A stretch of DNA of 64,000 bases from Pedobacter sp. D749 (GTDB lineage: Bacteria > Bacteroidota > Bacteroidia > Sphingobacteriales > Sphingobacteriaceae), in contig NZ_CP079218.1 in assembly GCF_019317285.1 (NCBI RefSeq), positions 3,720,001 through 3,784,000 on the forward strand, in the 5' to 3' direction. This document shows positions 9,338 through 17,961 of this stretch, piece after piece. A model generated the notes under the pieces. The model saw nothing but the letters and a program-made list of their open reading frames with translations. It searched no databases and had not been told where the DNA came from. The translations under genes and the position numbers were made by a program. Positions within the stretch are counted from its first letter, which is position 1, and every line of letters begins with the position of its first letter.

Positions 9338-11189
9338 CTGTTTTGTAAAGAATAAGAATTGATTCGGGAAATAAAGTAATCTGGCCTTCAGCAGATACCT
9401 GGTTAGATTTTGGATTTGGGCCATTCCATTTTATCAAAGTAGAATCTAACAGCACCGGGGCATGTTGAAATGCCTGATCAATGGATAGGGTTTGTATTTG
9501 TTTAGAAAAATTGAACAAGGCCATGATTTCTTCGCTATCCTTCCAGCGCTTTAATACCAGGCAATTTTTTTCAGAAAAAGCTTCCGCATGCACAGTATTC
9601 CGATCCAGGTTAGCAAGCACGGGATGTTCTTTCCGCAATGCAATTAAAGTTTTATAATAGCTGAGCATGGTTTTGTGCTTCGATTCACCTATTTTTTCCC
9701 AGTCGGGTTTAGAACGTTCGAAAGTAGAGACTGCCTGGGGTTCGGGTGTATCTCCATTATTGTGGAAAGCCGCAAATTCTGCCTTTCTTCCTTTCCTTAC
9801 AGCTTCTATCAGTTCCTCATCGCTATGGCTCACAAAAAACTGGAAAGGATTGGTTTCTGCCCATTCTTCACCCATAAATATTAAGGGTAAAAACGGACTG
9901 CAAAAAACTGCTGCAGCCATCACCTTTAACATTTCAAAGCTAACCAGCTTACTGCTTCTTTCGCCCAGCATACGGTTACCCACCTGATCGTGATTTTGTG
10001 AAAAAACAACAAATTTAGCACCTGAAACTTGTTGTAAGGGCATTCCAAATTTCCTCTGCTGGTGCGCAGAGTATTGTCCGGTGTACACATAAGCATCCCG
10101 ATAGGATTTAGCCAGATCTGTTACGCCATTAAAATCTGAATAATATCCCTCTTTTGTCTGTCCGGTACAAACCCGGAGTGCATGATGAAACTCATCGACC
10201 CACTGGGCATCCATTCCATAACCGTATTCGCTTTGAGGCCGGATATAACGCTCGTCATTTAAATCAAGTTCAACAATCAATTGGTACGCCCTGCCCGTAA
10301 ATTGGGAAAGTTTTTCGATATACGTTTTAATCTCCTCAAGAATATGTACAGGACTTAAATCTTTAATTGCATGTACCGCATCCAACCTAAGGGCGTCGAT
10401 ATGAAAGTCCCTGAACCACATTAAGGCATTTTCGATAAAGAAATTACGCACGGCATCGCAGCCTGCATCATCAAAATTAATGGCCTTCCCCCATGGGGTA
10501 TGGTATTTATCTGTAAAATAGGGACCAAAATCGGAGAAATAGTTTCCTTCTGGCCCAACATGGTTATAAACAACATCTAAAATTACCGCCAAACCTTTAG
10601 CATGACAGGCATTAACTAAATGCTGTAAAGCCAGTGGTCCGCCGTAACTATTTTGCACCGCAAATGGAAATACGCCGTCGTAACCCCAGTTTCTATTGCC
10701 CGAAAATTGTGCAACCGGCATAATCTCTATGGCTGTAATGCCAAGCTCAACAAGATAATCGAGTTTACTTTCAATTGAGGCAAAATCTCCATCTGATGTA
10801 AAGGTTCCGGTGTGGAGCTCGTAGATGATGAGATCATTCAGGTTAACTCCTTTCCAATCCACATCCGTCCATTGAAAAGCATTTACATCAAATGCCGTAG
10901 AGCGTCCTTGAGGTCCTTCTTCCTGAAATAAAGAAGCTGGATCTGCCCGATTTAGCGTTTCTCCACCGGTTAGAGGATTAATTTTAAAGGCAAATTGATC
11001 ATGTGCTCTGAGCTGGTCTGTTTGCAAATGCCAGTAACCATAACCCTCATCAACCAGCGCTAAAGTAAGTTCGCCATCTCCTTTTAACACAGAAACCTGT
11101 GCGGCCAGCGGCGCCCAAAGCCTGATTTCAGCTTCCCCGTTTTCATTAAAATTTAGTCCAATATTTCTCTTTCGTATATCTATTTCCAT
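9330..11189 (-). CDS. treZ: Malto-oligosyltrehalose trehalohydrolase
   Basis: About 619 residues from the ATG at 11189 (MEIDIRKRN); a longer frame to 11249 adds an unconvincing hydrophobic leader. TreZ (GH13) releases free trehalose from the malto-oligosyltrehalose made by TreY. An N-terminal CBM48-like beta domain (about 1-95) contains IRLWAPLAAQVSV. The catalytic barrel carries DVVYNHVGPEGNYF, DALRLDAVHAI with the nucleophile Asp, VELDLND with the acid/base Glu, and FSQNHDQVGNR. It forms a two-gene unit with the overlapping TreY-MalQ gene. No treX-type debranching enzyme gene is adjacent. The 134-nt gap to the divergent Tat-SDR gene should hold both promoters. Confidence 0.94.
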   Translation of the reverse strand: MEIDIRKRNIGLNFNENGEAEIRLWAPLAAQVSVLKGDGELTLALVDEGYGYWHLQTDQLRAHDQFAFKINPLTGGETLNRADPASLFQEEGPQGRSTAFDVNAFQWTDVDWKGVNLNDLIIYELHTGTFTSDGDFASIESKLDYLVELGITAIEIMPVAQFSGNRNWGYDGVFPFAVQNSYGGPLALQHLVNACHAKGLAVILDVVYNHVGPEGNYFSDFGPYFTDKYHTPWGKAINFDDAGCDAVRNFFIENALMWFRDFHIDALRLDAVHAIKDLSPVHILEEIKTYIEKLSQFTGRAYQLIVELDLNDERYIRPQSEYGYGMDAQWVDEFHHALRVCTGQTKEGYYSDFNGVTDLAKSYRDAYVYTGQYSAHQQRKFGMPLQQVSGAKFVVFSQNHDQVGNRMLGERSSKLVSFEMLKVMAAAVFCSPFLPLIFMGEEWAETNPFQFFVSHSDEELIEAVRKGRKAEFAAFHNNGDTPEPQAVSTFERSKPDWEKIGESKHKTMLSYYKTLIALRKEHPVLANLDRNTVHAEAFSEKNCLVLKRWKDSEEIMALFNFSKQIQTLSIDQAFQHAPVLLDSTLIKWNGPNPKSNQVSAEGQITLFPESILILYKTDV

Positions 11190-11323
11190 TGAAGCTCTTT
11201 TAAAAAAAACAAAAAAAATGGGCCAAAGTTTTGAAAGCTGCAAGCTCATTTGTTAAAATTCAAAAAAACCAAACCATCTAAAACTTCATCTGGTTGTATC
11301 AAATACCTATTAAATACATCATT

Positions 11324-12331
11324 ATGGACAAGAAAAACAATATTACACGACGCGAGGCAATTGGGGGCCTCGGAATTGGACTAGCAAGCATGGCCATTTC
11401 ACCTAATTTAACTGCAGCAACATTAAGTGAAAGCAATTATTCGCCCCTTGCAGCGCTTGAAGATCCTACAACCAAGTATCCCCGACCGCCTTTTAACCAT
11501 CAAAATCAGCCATGGCCGGCATTGGCCAGCAAAATGGTGCCAAGACCCGATCACGGCGAAACCAGTTATAAAGGTTCGGGAAGATTGATGGGCAGAAAGG
11601 CACTTATTACTGGTGGCGACTCTGGAATGGGTAGAGCCGCAGCCATTGCCTACGCCAGAGAAGGTGCAGATGTTGCTATCGGTTATCTTCCACAGGAAGA
11701 GCCGGATGCTAAAGAAGTAATTGAGCTGATAAAAAAGGCTGGTCGTAAAGCGGTTGCAATCCCCGGCGATATCAGAGATGAAGCCTTTTGCAAAAAACTG
11801 GTAGATACCGCTGTAAGCCAGTTGGGTGGCCTCGATATCCTGGTGAGTAATGCTGCAAGACAACAGAGTACGCCCTCACTTGCTGATTTAACCAGCGATC
11901 AGTTTGACTGGACGATAAAAACAAACATATATGCCCCGTTCTGGATTATTAAAGCGGCCTTACCATATCTAAAACCCGGATCGTCTATAATCGGAACCAC
12001 TTCGGTACAAGCAACCGATCCTTCGCCTGATCTTTATGATTATGCACAAACAAAAGCCGCTACAACAAATTTTGTAAAATCACTGGCTAAACAACTTGGC
12101 CCCAAAGGCATTCGGGTAAATGGTGTTGCTCCTGGCCCGATATGGACTCCATTACAAATGGGAGGTGGTTCAACCCCTGAGAAACTTAAAGAATTTGGTA
12201 AAGACACTGCATTGGGCAGACCAGGCCAACCTGCAGAACTGGCATCGATTTATGTTCAGCTTGCTGCAAATGATGCGAGTTTTTCGACTGGGCAGATATA
12301 CGGTGCTGCTGGTGGAAACGGGCAACCATAA
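11324..12331 (+). CDS. SDR-family oxidoreductase with Tat-type signal
   Basis: About 335 residues from the ATG at 11324 (MDKKNNITRREA). The N-terminus has a twin-arginine pattern, TRREAIGG followed by an uncharged LGIGLASMAIS segment and an Ala-rich cleavage region, which suggests export by Tat. The mature part starts with a Pro-rich stretch, then a classical SDR fold: cofactor motif TGGDSGMG, NAARQ, catalytic Ser in GTTS, and YAQTK with the Tyr/Lys pair, then VAPGPIWTP. It resembles the YghA/YhxC-like SDR subgroup, often found with stress genes. Export of an NAD(P)-dependent enzyme is unusual, although folded cofactor-loaded cargo is what Tat carries. Its substrate is unknown. Confidence 0.87.
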   Translation: MDKKNNITRREAIGGLGIGLASMAISPNLTAATLSESNYSPLAALEDPTTKYPRPPFNHQNQPWPALASKMVPRPDHGETSYKGSGRLMGRKALITGGDSGMGRAAAIAYAREGADVAIGYLPQEEPDAKEVIELIKKAGRKAVAIPGDIRDEAFCKKLVDTAVSQLGGLDILVSNAARQQSTPSLADLTSDQFDWTIKTNIYAPFWIIKAALPYLKPGSSIIGTTSVQATDPSPDLYDYAQTKAATTNFVKSLAKQLGPKGIRVNGVAPGPIWTPLQMGGGSTPEKLKEFGKDTALGRPGQPAELASIYVQLAANDASFSTGQIYGAAGGNGQP

Positions 12332-12379
12332 AACTATTTAAAGGCCTTCAACTATACAATTACAATCATTGACAGACTC

Positions 12380-12410
12380 TAATAGAAAAATCGTCATCTC
12401 GACCGGAGCA
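12380..12410. repeat. Dispersed repeat, CGACCGGAGCA type
   Basis: The 31-nt stretch beginning TAATAGAAAAATCG and ending TCTCGACCGGAGCA recurs with a few changes at 19336-19367. Both copies lie between genes. It is followed here by purine-rich GCGGAGTGGAGAGATC, a pattern typical of small intergenic repeats in Bacteroidota. Confidence 0.6.
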
Positions 12411-12483
12411 ACGCGGAGTGGAGAGATCTTTAAACTATATTTTCAAAGGCTAAAGATTTCTCCATTACGCTATCAAAGAAGAG

Positions 12484-12523
12484 TCGTCAATTCGATCCAA
12501 TAACTATCTGATCGAATTGACGA
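12484..12523. terminator. Probable bidirectional terminator between convergent SDR genes
   Basis: Perfect 14-bp arms, TCGTCAATTCGATC at 12484-12497 and its complement at 12510-12523, with a 12-nt loop. On the plus strand it is followed by TATTGTTTTATC. It lies between two converging genes and could stop transcription from both sides. Confidence 0.6.
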
Positions 12524-12545
12524 TATTGTTTTATCAGGCCAAAAG

Positions 12546-13343
12546 CTATGATTGATCATCAACCGGTTCCTGTTGCTTACCGGTCTGTTCTGCCAGCAGG
12601 CTATCAGGCGTTACATTTCCCATTGCCACCTGCAATTTGTTTTTAAATCCGGAGATCACCATATCTTTTCCAGCAATCATAGCCTCATAACCATCTTTAG
12701 CTACATCTGCAGGGTCTGCAAGCTCGCCCTCTTGTACTATTTTAGAATCCAGCATATCAGCTTTTCTAAAAAAATCAGTATCAGTTGGCCCTGGCAATAA
12801 TGAGGTTATGGTAACAGGCGTATCTTTAATTTCGGCACGAACAGCTTCGGTGAAAGAATGTACAAATGCTTTTGTTCCATGGTAAACTGCCTGATATGGT
12901 CCAGGAATTTTTCCTGCAACCGAAGCGACATTTAATATCTTACCGCTTCCCCGGGCTACCATTTCGCATACATACAACTTGGTTAAGGTTACTAAAGAAG
13001 AAATATTAAGCTTGATGATATCAAGTTCCTTATTAAGGTCAGTATCTACAAACTTGCCGTAAACACCTTGTCCCGCATCATTAACCAGCACATCTATCTG
13101 TATATTTTTCGCTTTTATTTGTTCATACAACTCAAAAGCAGCATTTGGCTCAAAAAGATCGGCAGTAATTGTTATTACTTCAACACCGCATTCTTCGAGC
13201 ACAACTGCAGCCCGTTTCAACTTTGCCTCGTCCCTGCCAACAATAACCAGGTTAAAGCGATCGTTTGCAAAAAGGTTTGCAAGTTCATAGCCAATGCCAC
13301 TGCTTGCCCCGGTAATAAGGGCAAAATGTTTTTTGTCATCCAT
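12546..13343 (-). CDS. Short-chain dehydrogenase, cytosolic
   Basis: 265 residues, classical SDR. The cofactor motif TGASSGIG is near residues 11-18, NDAGQGVYG near 91, and the active-site YHGTK supplies the Tyr/Lys pair. The fold ends with LPGPTDTDFF and a polar, Gln/Glu/Asp-rich tail. There is no signal peptide. Substrate is not predictable; similar proteins are annotated only as SDR oxidoreductases. The next gene upstream on the same strand encodes a small acidic protein, 37 nt away, so the two may share a transcript. Confidence 0.88.
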   Translation of the reverse strand: MDDKKHFALITGASSGIGYELANLFANDRFNLVIVGRDEAKLKRAAVVLEECGVEVITITADLFEPNAAFELYEQIKAKNIQIDVLVNDAGQGVYGKFVDTDLNKELDIIKLNISSLVTLTKLYVCEMVARGSGKILNVASVAGKIPGPYQAVYHGTKAFVHSFTEAVRAEIKDTPVTITSLLPGPTDTDFFRKADMLDSKIVQEGELADPADVAKDGYEAMIAGKDMVISGFKNKLQVAMGNVTPDSLLAEQTGKQQEPVDDQS

Positions 13344-13380
13344 AAAATGTATTTTTAAGATTAATCAAAACCATTTAAAA

Positions 13381-13584
13381 TTAATTATCTGCTTCGTCAG
13401 TGTTGCTTTTATCAGTCTGCTCGTCAGTATCCGAATCAGAATTCGCTGTCTGCTCAGCCAGTTTTTCTGTAGCATCATCATCCTGTTGAACAGTGTCGGC
13501 ATCGCTCCCCTCTATCTGTGAAACCGGGATAACACCTACTTTATCCTCGTTCTGTGTCTCGACCTCTTTTTTTTGATTTTCCAT
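13381..13584 (-). CDS. Small highly acidic protein of unknown function
   Basis: 67 residues, rich in Asp, Glu, Asn, Gln, Ser and Thr, with no hydrophobic core, Cys or Trp. It is probably intrinsically disordered. The ATG at 13584 has a purine-rich AAAACTATGG context, the frame is clean to its stop, and it sits 37 nt upstream of the SDR gene on the same strand, which together suggest a real gene. Low-complexity acidic proteins of this kind can be desiccation- or stress-related, but nothing in the sequence proves this. Confidence 0.6.
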   Translation of the reverse strand: MENQKKEVETQNEDKVGVIPVSQIEGSDADTVQQDDDATEKLAEQTANSDSDTDEQTDKSNTDEADN

Positions 13585-13760
13585 AGTTTTAAAGTTGTTA
13601 AATGATATTTAACAGGCAGATAAATCGCCCTTATAATGTGTAAATGCCCCCCTCTGTAAGGATATAACCCCTTACAAACGCGCTTCATCATCATGGGGCT
13701 ATGAATAAATGCCTCGCTATTATAAAACCAGCTGAAACCTTTTGCAGTTTTCTTTTATTT

Positions 13761-13793
13761 AAAAAAAACAACCAGGCTGAAATTGCCTGGTTG
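13761..13793 (-). terminator. Intrinsic terminator of the catalase gene
   Basis: A 9-bp stem (CAACCAGGC at 13769-13777 with GCCTGGTTG at 13785-13793) with a 7-nt loop. Read on the minus strand it is followed by eight T residues. It lies about 40 nt after the catalase stop. Confidence 0.8.
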
Positions 13794-13834
13794 AGATGAG
13801 ATTTAAATTATTGTTTTAAAAATTAAACGGCTTG

Positions 13835-16027
13835 TTATGCCGGAATTTTTCTCGGCACTTCCCGGTCCCAAAATCTGTGCTGGGCAATCATCCTGATAAA
13901 CAAGTCTACTAATGAAGAAAGATCATCTGAAACCATTATTCCTTCACGCAGAACAGTTTCCTGAGAATATTCATCCGGAAGTTTTTTATAGAAATACGTA
14001 GCCTCCAAAACTTGTATTGCTGTTGAATCAGCAGCTATTGCCTTACAGTGCTTGAAGGCCTCGTTCAGAAAATGTACCGCATTAGCTTCTGCTTCTAATG
14101 TAGCAGAACTATTTGTTCCTCCCGGAAGATAAACGGCATCGTAAAGTACCGAGGCAGCCGTAAGGAAACTCTCATCTACATTGATCTGCTGATCTTCCTG
14201 TGAAAGAATAGTACCCAGTTTTGGCGCTATAATGTGTACAACTGCGCCTTGGGCAATAAGCGCATCCTTTACTTGACTGAGCGATTTACCATCTACGCCA
14301 TCTGCTGCAAGAATTGCGATTTTTCTGGTAGCAATCGTATCCTTAAGCGTTCCAGACATACTTAATGCCTCCGATTTTGTAAGTTCGCCTTCTTTCTGCT
14401 CCGGGCTATAATCAGCAGGATCAGCATCTGCCGGTATACTACCATTAAGTTCTTGTAAAGGAATAAGTGGAACGTGAAGCCCAAGTGCATAAGCTACCGC
14501 TGCTGCAAGCCCTTTGTCGACATGGTTAAGTAAGCCGAGCATACGTTCTCTCACCGCAACCATTTTTACCTTGCCCAGCTCAAAGCTGAAGGCATCGATA
14601 AGGTGGTTTTTTTCGGCCTCAGACTGACTGTTAAAAAATAACCTCGCCTGCGAAAAGTGGTCGAAAAAACTCCTGCTTCTCGCACGGATTTTCTTCGCAT
14701 CAATGCGTTCGTTATAACTTACAAAGCCCCCATCTGCTGCTGTAGCCTGTTGTGGATCGTTTGCAGCTATTCCATTAGGGCCATAACTGGTCTTTCCGCG
14801 GTTTATGGTTTGGCGCATATAGCCATCGCGCTGGTTATTGTTTACCGGTACAACAGGTCTGTTAATCGGAATCTCATGAAAATTTGGTCCACCCAGCCTG
14901 ATTAGTTGCGTATCAGTATAAGAAAATAACCTTCCCTGTAAAAGTGGATCGTTGGTAAAATCTATTCCGGGAACAACATGCCCGACATGAAAAGCAACCT
15001 GTTCGGTTTCTGCGAAAAAATTATCGGGATTGCGGTTTAAAGTCATTTTCCCAATGCGTTGCACCGGGACCAGCTCTTCAGGGATTAATTTTGTCGGATC
15101 TAATAAGTCGAAGCCAAACTTAAATTCGTCTTCTTCAGCAACAATCTGAACGCCAAGTTCCCACTCAGGAAAGGCACACGCTTCTATTGCATCCCAAAGA
15201 TCCCTTCTATGAAAGTCGGGGTCTTTTCCAGAAATATTCTGTGCTTCATCCCATGCAACCGAGTGTACGCCCAGCAATGGCTTCCAGTGAAATTTCACAA
15301 AACTTGCCACTCCAGATGCATTAACAAAGCGAAAAGTATGTACCCCAAAACCTTCCATCATCCGGTAGCTTCTTGGAATAGCCCTGTCGCTCATTAACCA
15401 CATAATCATGTGGGAAGATTCGGGCATAAAGGAAATGAAATCCCAAAAAGTATCATGTGCTGATGCAGCCTGGGGCATTTCATTGTCTGGCTCTGGCTTT
15501 ACAGCGTGCACCAAATCAGGGAATTTAACCGCATCCTGAATAAAAAACACAGGCATATTGTTGCCTACCAGATCAAAGTTTCCTTCCTGAGTGTAAAATT
15601 TTACTGCAAAACCACGAACGTCACGGGCAAGATCGGTAGAACCTCTTGATCCTGCTACAGTCGAAAACCGAACAAAAACAGGTGTTTCCTGGCCCGGATC
15701 GCAAAGGAAAGCCGCTCTGGTAATGGAAGACATATCTTCATATACCTTGAACACACCATGTGCTCCAGATCCCCTGGCATGTACAACACGCTCTGGTATC
15801 CGCTCATGGTCGAAATGGGTAATCTTTTCCCGTAATATAAAATCTTCTAACAATGTTGCGCCACGATCGCCAGCCTTAAGCGAATTCTGGTCGTCGTTTA
15901 TTTTGACTCCATGATTGGTGGTGAGTTTTTCACCGGTAGCATCTGCAACAAAGGCCTCAAGTTTTGCTGTTTTATCGTTGTCCTGTTTTATCGGACTGGT
16001 ATCTTTTACTATTGTTTTTTTTGCCAT
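13835..16027 (-). CDS. katE: Large-subunit (clade II, HPII-type) catalase
   Basis: 730 residues; disproportionates hydrogen peroxide to water and oxygen with heme. The core has the active-site His83 (RVVHARGSGAHG), the distal Asn region LVGNNMPVFFIQDA (about 153-166) and the proximal heme-ligand Tyr in GRLFSYTDTQ. The C-terminal 170 or so residues form the flavodoxin/GATase1-like domain typical of large-subunit catalases (RKIAILAADGVDG). The start at 16027 has an AAAGGAG ribosome-binding sequence, stronger than is usual in this phylum, which suggests high expression. It lies 14 nt after a DUF892 gene, so the two form an operon, and ends in a terminator. Confidence 0.96.
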   Translation of the reverse strand: MAKKTIVKDTSPIKQDNDKTAKLEAFVADATGEKLTTNHGVKINDDQNSLKAGDRGATLLEDFILREKITHFDHERIPERVVHARGSGAHGVFKVYEDMSSITRAAFLCDPGQETPVFVRFSTVAGSRGSTDLARDVRGFAVKFYTQEGNFDLVGNNMPVFFIQDAVKFPDLVHAVKPEPDNEMPQAASAHDTFWDFISFMPESSHMIMWLMSDRAIPRSYRMMEGFGVHTFRFVNASGVASFVKFHWKPLLGVHSVAWDEAQNISGKDPDFHRRDLWDAIEACAFPEWELGVQIVAEEDEFKFGFDLLDPTKLIPEELVPVQRIGKMTLNRNPDNFFAETEQVAFHVGHVVPGIDFTNDPLLQGRLFSYTDTQLIRLGGPNFHEIPINRPVVPVNNNQRDGYMRQTINRGKTSYGPNGIAANDPQQATAADGGFVSYNERIDAKKIRARSRSFFDHFSQARLFFNSQSEAEKNHLIDAFSFELGKVKMVAVRERMLGLLNHVDKGLAAAVAYALGLHVPLIPLQELNGSIPADADPADYSPEQKEGELTKSEALSMSGTLKDTIATRKIAILAADGVDGKSLSQVKDALIAQGAVVHIIAPKLGTILSQEDQQINVDESFLTAASVLYDAVYLPGGTNSSATLEAEANAVHFLNEAFKHCKAIAADSTAIQVLEATYFYKKLPDEYSQETVLREGIMVSDDLSSLVDLFIRMIAQHRFWDREVPRKIPA

Positions 16028-16041
16028 TTTTTTCTCCTTTC

Positions 16042-16596
16042 TTAAGCCTCCTCAGCTGCTTTATAATTAATTTCATTCTCAGCAATATCGGTAAGCTTTA
16101 TATCGGCAAGTTTTTCTTCAGCAAGCGTTTGTTCAAGTATGTCTGCAATTTCTGTTAAACCCAATGTTGTTGCCAATTGAAAAAGTCCACCATAAGAAGC
16201 AATTTCGTAGTGTTCTACCTTTTGGCTGGCTAATATAATGCCCACATCACGGGTCGCCGTTCCAGCCTCTGTTTCTTCAATGATACTTTCACCCTCTTTA
16301 CTCAATCCTTCCATCGCATCACATTTTTTTGCTATGGGTTTTTCGCCAAGGAGTTCAAACACTTTTTCAAGCCTGGCTACATGTCCTTTGGTTTCAGTAA
16401 GATGTGATTCAATTGCGCCCTTAAGTACTGGTGATGTTGCGCTGGAAATCATTTTAGGCAAATTTTTAACCAAATGATTCTCGGCCCAGTAAAGATCACA
16501 GATTCCATCTTTAAAGAGTTCTTTCAAGGCTGGAGAAGTCGCTACCGTATCTTTAGCGCTAAGTTTTGGTTTACTGCCGCTGTCTTGTTTTTTCAT
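16042..16596 (-). CDS. DUF892 (YciE/YciF-like) ferritin-like protein
   Basis: 184 residues. After a short Lys/Ser-rich leader comes a four-helix ferritin-like domain with the DUF892 signatures LKELFKDGICDLYWAENHL, Glu/His-rich helix positions, AKKCDAMEGL and VEHYEIASYG. Family members bind di-metal centres and are induced by stress, but the enzymatic activity is not established. It is the first gene of a unit with katE. A second member is transcribed divergently from 16950; both share the DLYWAE/DIYWAE, AKKCDAM and QKVEHYEIA motifs. Confidence 0.88.
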   Translation of the reverse strand: MKKQDSGSKPKLSAKDTVATSPALKELFKDGICDLYWAENHLVKNLPKMISSATSPVLKGAIESHLTETKGHVARLEKVFELLGEKPIAKKCDAMEGLSKEGESIIEETEAGTATRDVGIILASQKVEHYEIASYGGLFQLATTLGLTEIADILEQTLAEEKLADIKLTDIAENEINYKAAEEA

Positions 16597-16949
16597 AGTA
16601 TGTTATATGTTTAAGATGTTTCGTCGTTGACCATCATCTATTATAACCCTATATTTTGCTATTTAGTTTCCGAAATTTATCCGCGTTTTAATACGTACTT
16701 TAATAAAAGATAGCTACCCGGCGTAACCTTCACTTCAAAACCGGGAAATAACCTGACCAGCTGATACCATGAGCTTTATCAAAATTTAGTGATGAGTCCA
16801 ATTTCTAATGAAAAATTTTAGAGGAACTCCGTTGGTCAGAAAGAAATAATAAAAGGTTTTATTATCGAAAAATACAAACAAGTAAAAAACTCAAAACCTT
16901 CCACAATTTTATCCTGTTCTATAATAAAGAACCTATTAAAAATATAATT
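16597..16949. other. Divergent intergenic region between the two DUF892 genes
   Basis: This 353-nt gap must hold the promoters of the DUF892-katE unit (minus) and the second DUF892 gene (plus). It is AT-rich, with a purine-rich plus-strand stretch before 16950. I could not place a trustworthy -33/-7 pair by eye. Confidence 0.5.
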
Positions 16950-17507
16950 ATGGCAACTACAAAAACACCGGCAAAGAAAACCGCAAAACCTACAGGTAAA
17001 ACAGGAAAAATTGAGAATTCAGAATTCCATGATTTTTTTGTAGATGAGTTAAAAGATATTTATTGGGCAGAAAAGCATCTTGCTAAAGCACTACCAAAAA
17101 TGAAGAAGGCCGCTACGAGCCCGGAGCTGGCAGCCGCTTTTGAAAAGCATACCCAGGAAACAGAACAACATATCAGCACTCTTGAAGAAGTATTTAGCCT
17201 TTTAGGAGAAAAAGCTACTGCAAAAAAATGTGACGCCATGGCTGGTTTACTGGAAGAAGCTGACGGAATTATCGCTGATACTGATAAAGGTACCATGATT
17301 CGCGATGCCGGACTTATCCTGGCTGCTCAAAAAGTTGAGCATTATGAAATTGCAACCTATGGAACCTTAAGGGTATTTGCAGAGAATATTGGCCACAACG
17401 ATGTAGCTGAACTCCTAACGCAAACGCTCGAAAATGAAAAGGCAACAGATGTAGCCCTGACCGAAATAGCGGTTAACGCAGTTAATGCGGAAGCGGTAAC
17501 AGAATAA
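16950..17507 (+). CDS. DUF892 ferritin-like protein, second copy
   Basis: 185 residues. A basic Lys/Thr/Pro-rich N-terminal tail (about 1-22, rather histone-tail-like) precedes a ferritin-like four-helix domain with FFVDELKDIYWAEKHLAKALPKM split across helix 1, then TATKKCDAM-like ATAKKCDAMAGL and AQKVEHYEIATYG. It is clearly paralogous to the minus-strand DUF892 gene beside it. The basic tail could bind DNA, as in Dps-type proteins, but that is only inference. It is monocistronic with its own terminator. Confidence 0.88.
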   Translation: MATTKTPAKKTAKPTGKTGKIENSEFHDFFVDELKDIYWAEKHLAKALPKMKKAATSPELAAAFEKHTQETEQHISTLEEVFSLLGEKATAKKCDAMAGLLEEADGIIADTDKGTMIRDAGLILAAQKVEHYEIATYGTLRVFAENIGHNDVAELLTQTLENEKATDVALTEIAVNAVNAEAVTE

Positions 17508-17513
17508 ACGATA

Positions 17514-17540
17514 AAAAGGCTCTTCGGAGCCTTTTATTGT
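17514..17540 (+). terminator. Intrinsic terminator after the second DUF892 gene
   Basis: Stem AAAAGGCTC (17514-17522), UUCG-type tetraloop, GAGCCTTTT (17527-17535), then a T-rich stretch, starting 7 nt after the stop codon. Confidence 0.85.
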
Positions 17541-17961
17541 TTATTCTGTTTTATTTTCCTGGTCGTCACCCTGAATTTATTTCAGGGTCTTTTTTTTGCA
17601 AAAAGATACTTCAGCAGAATTAACTACTTGTGCAACTAAAACACTAATTGAAATAATTGTTGTAATTACGACCAAAAAGAGAAAGATTCTTCATTGCACT
17701 CAGAATGACAGCGTATTTCTACACCGTGTTATCCTGAAAGCTTGCCCAGACTTTAGGGGAGGTGATCTTTAATCGATGGCCCCTAGCATGAAAGATTGCT
17801 TCGTCGTTCCTCCTCGCAATGACGACATTTCTGAGGTATCTATCATTGAAATAATTGATTTGCGAATAGCAGCAACAGTTGTTTATCTCAAAATATTCAT
17901 CATTACTTAATTTAAACCTTAAGTATAAAAACCTTTTTTCTACAACTACAGTTATGTTAAC
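17541..17961. repeat. Gene-free stretch with degraded small repeats
   Basis: No gene was seen. The stretch carries fragments typical of Bacteroidota intergenic repeats: GAAAGATTCTTCATTGCACT near 17691, and GAAAGATTGCTTCGTCGTTC near 17790 followed by GCAATGACGAC. The AGATTGCTTCGTCG core recurs at 19401. The last 60-70 nt before 17962 must contain the ankyrin gene promoter. Confidence 0.5.

Noticed and set aside
9337..9424. 29-codon N-terminal extension of TreY-MalQ
   Set aside because: It would overlap treZ by about 95 nt, and TreY proteins begin close to the STYRIQF strand.
11423..11863. 146-codon minus-strand frame antisense to the Tat-SDR gene
   Set aside because: The opposite strand encodes an SDR domain with intact motifs; this is a shadow frame.
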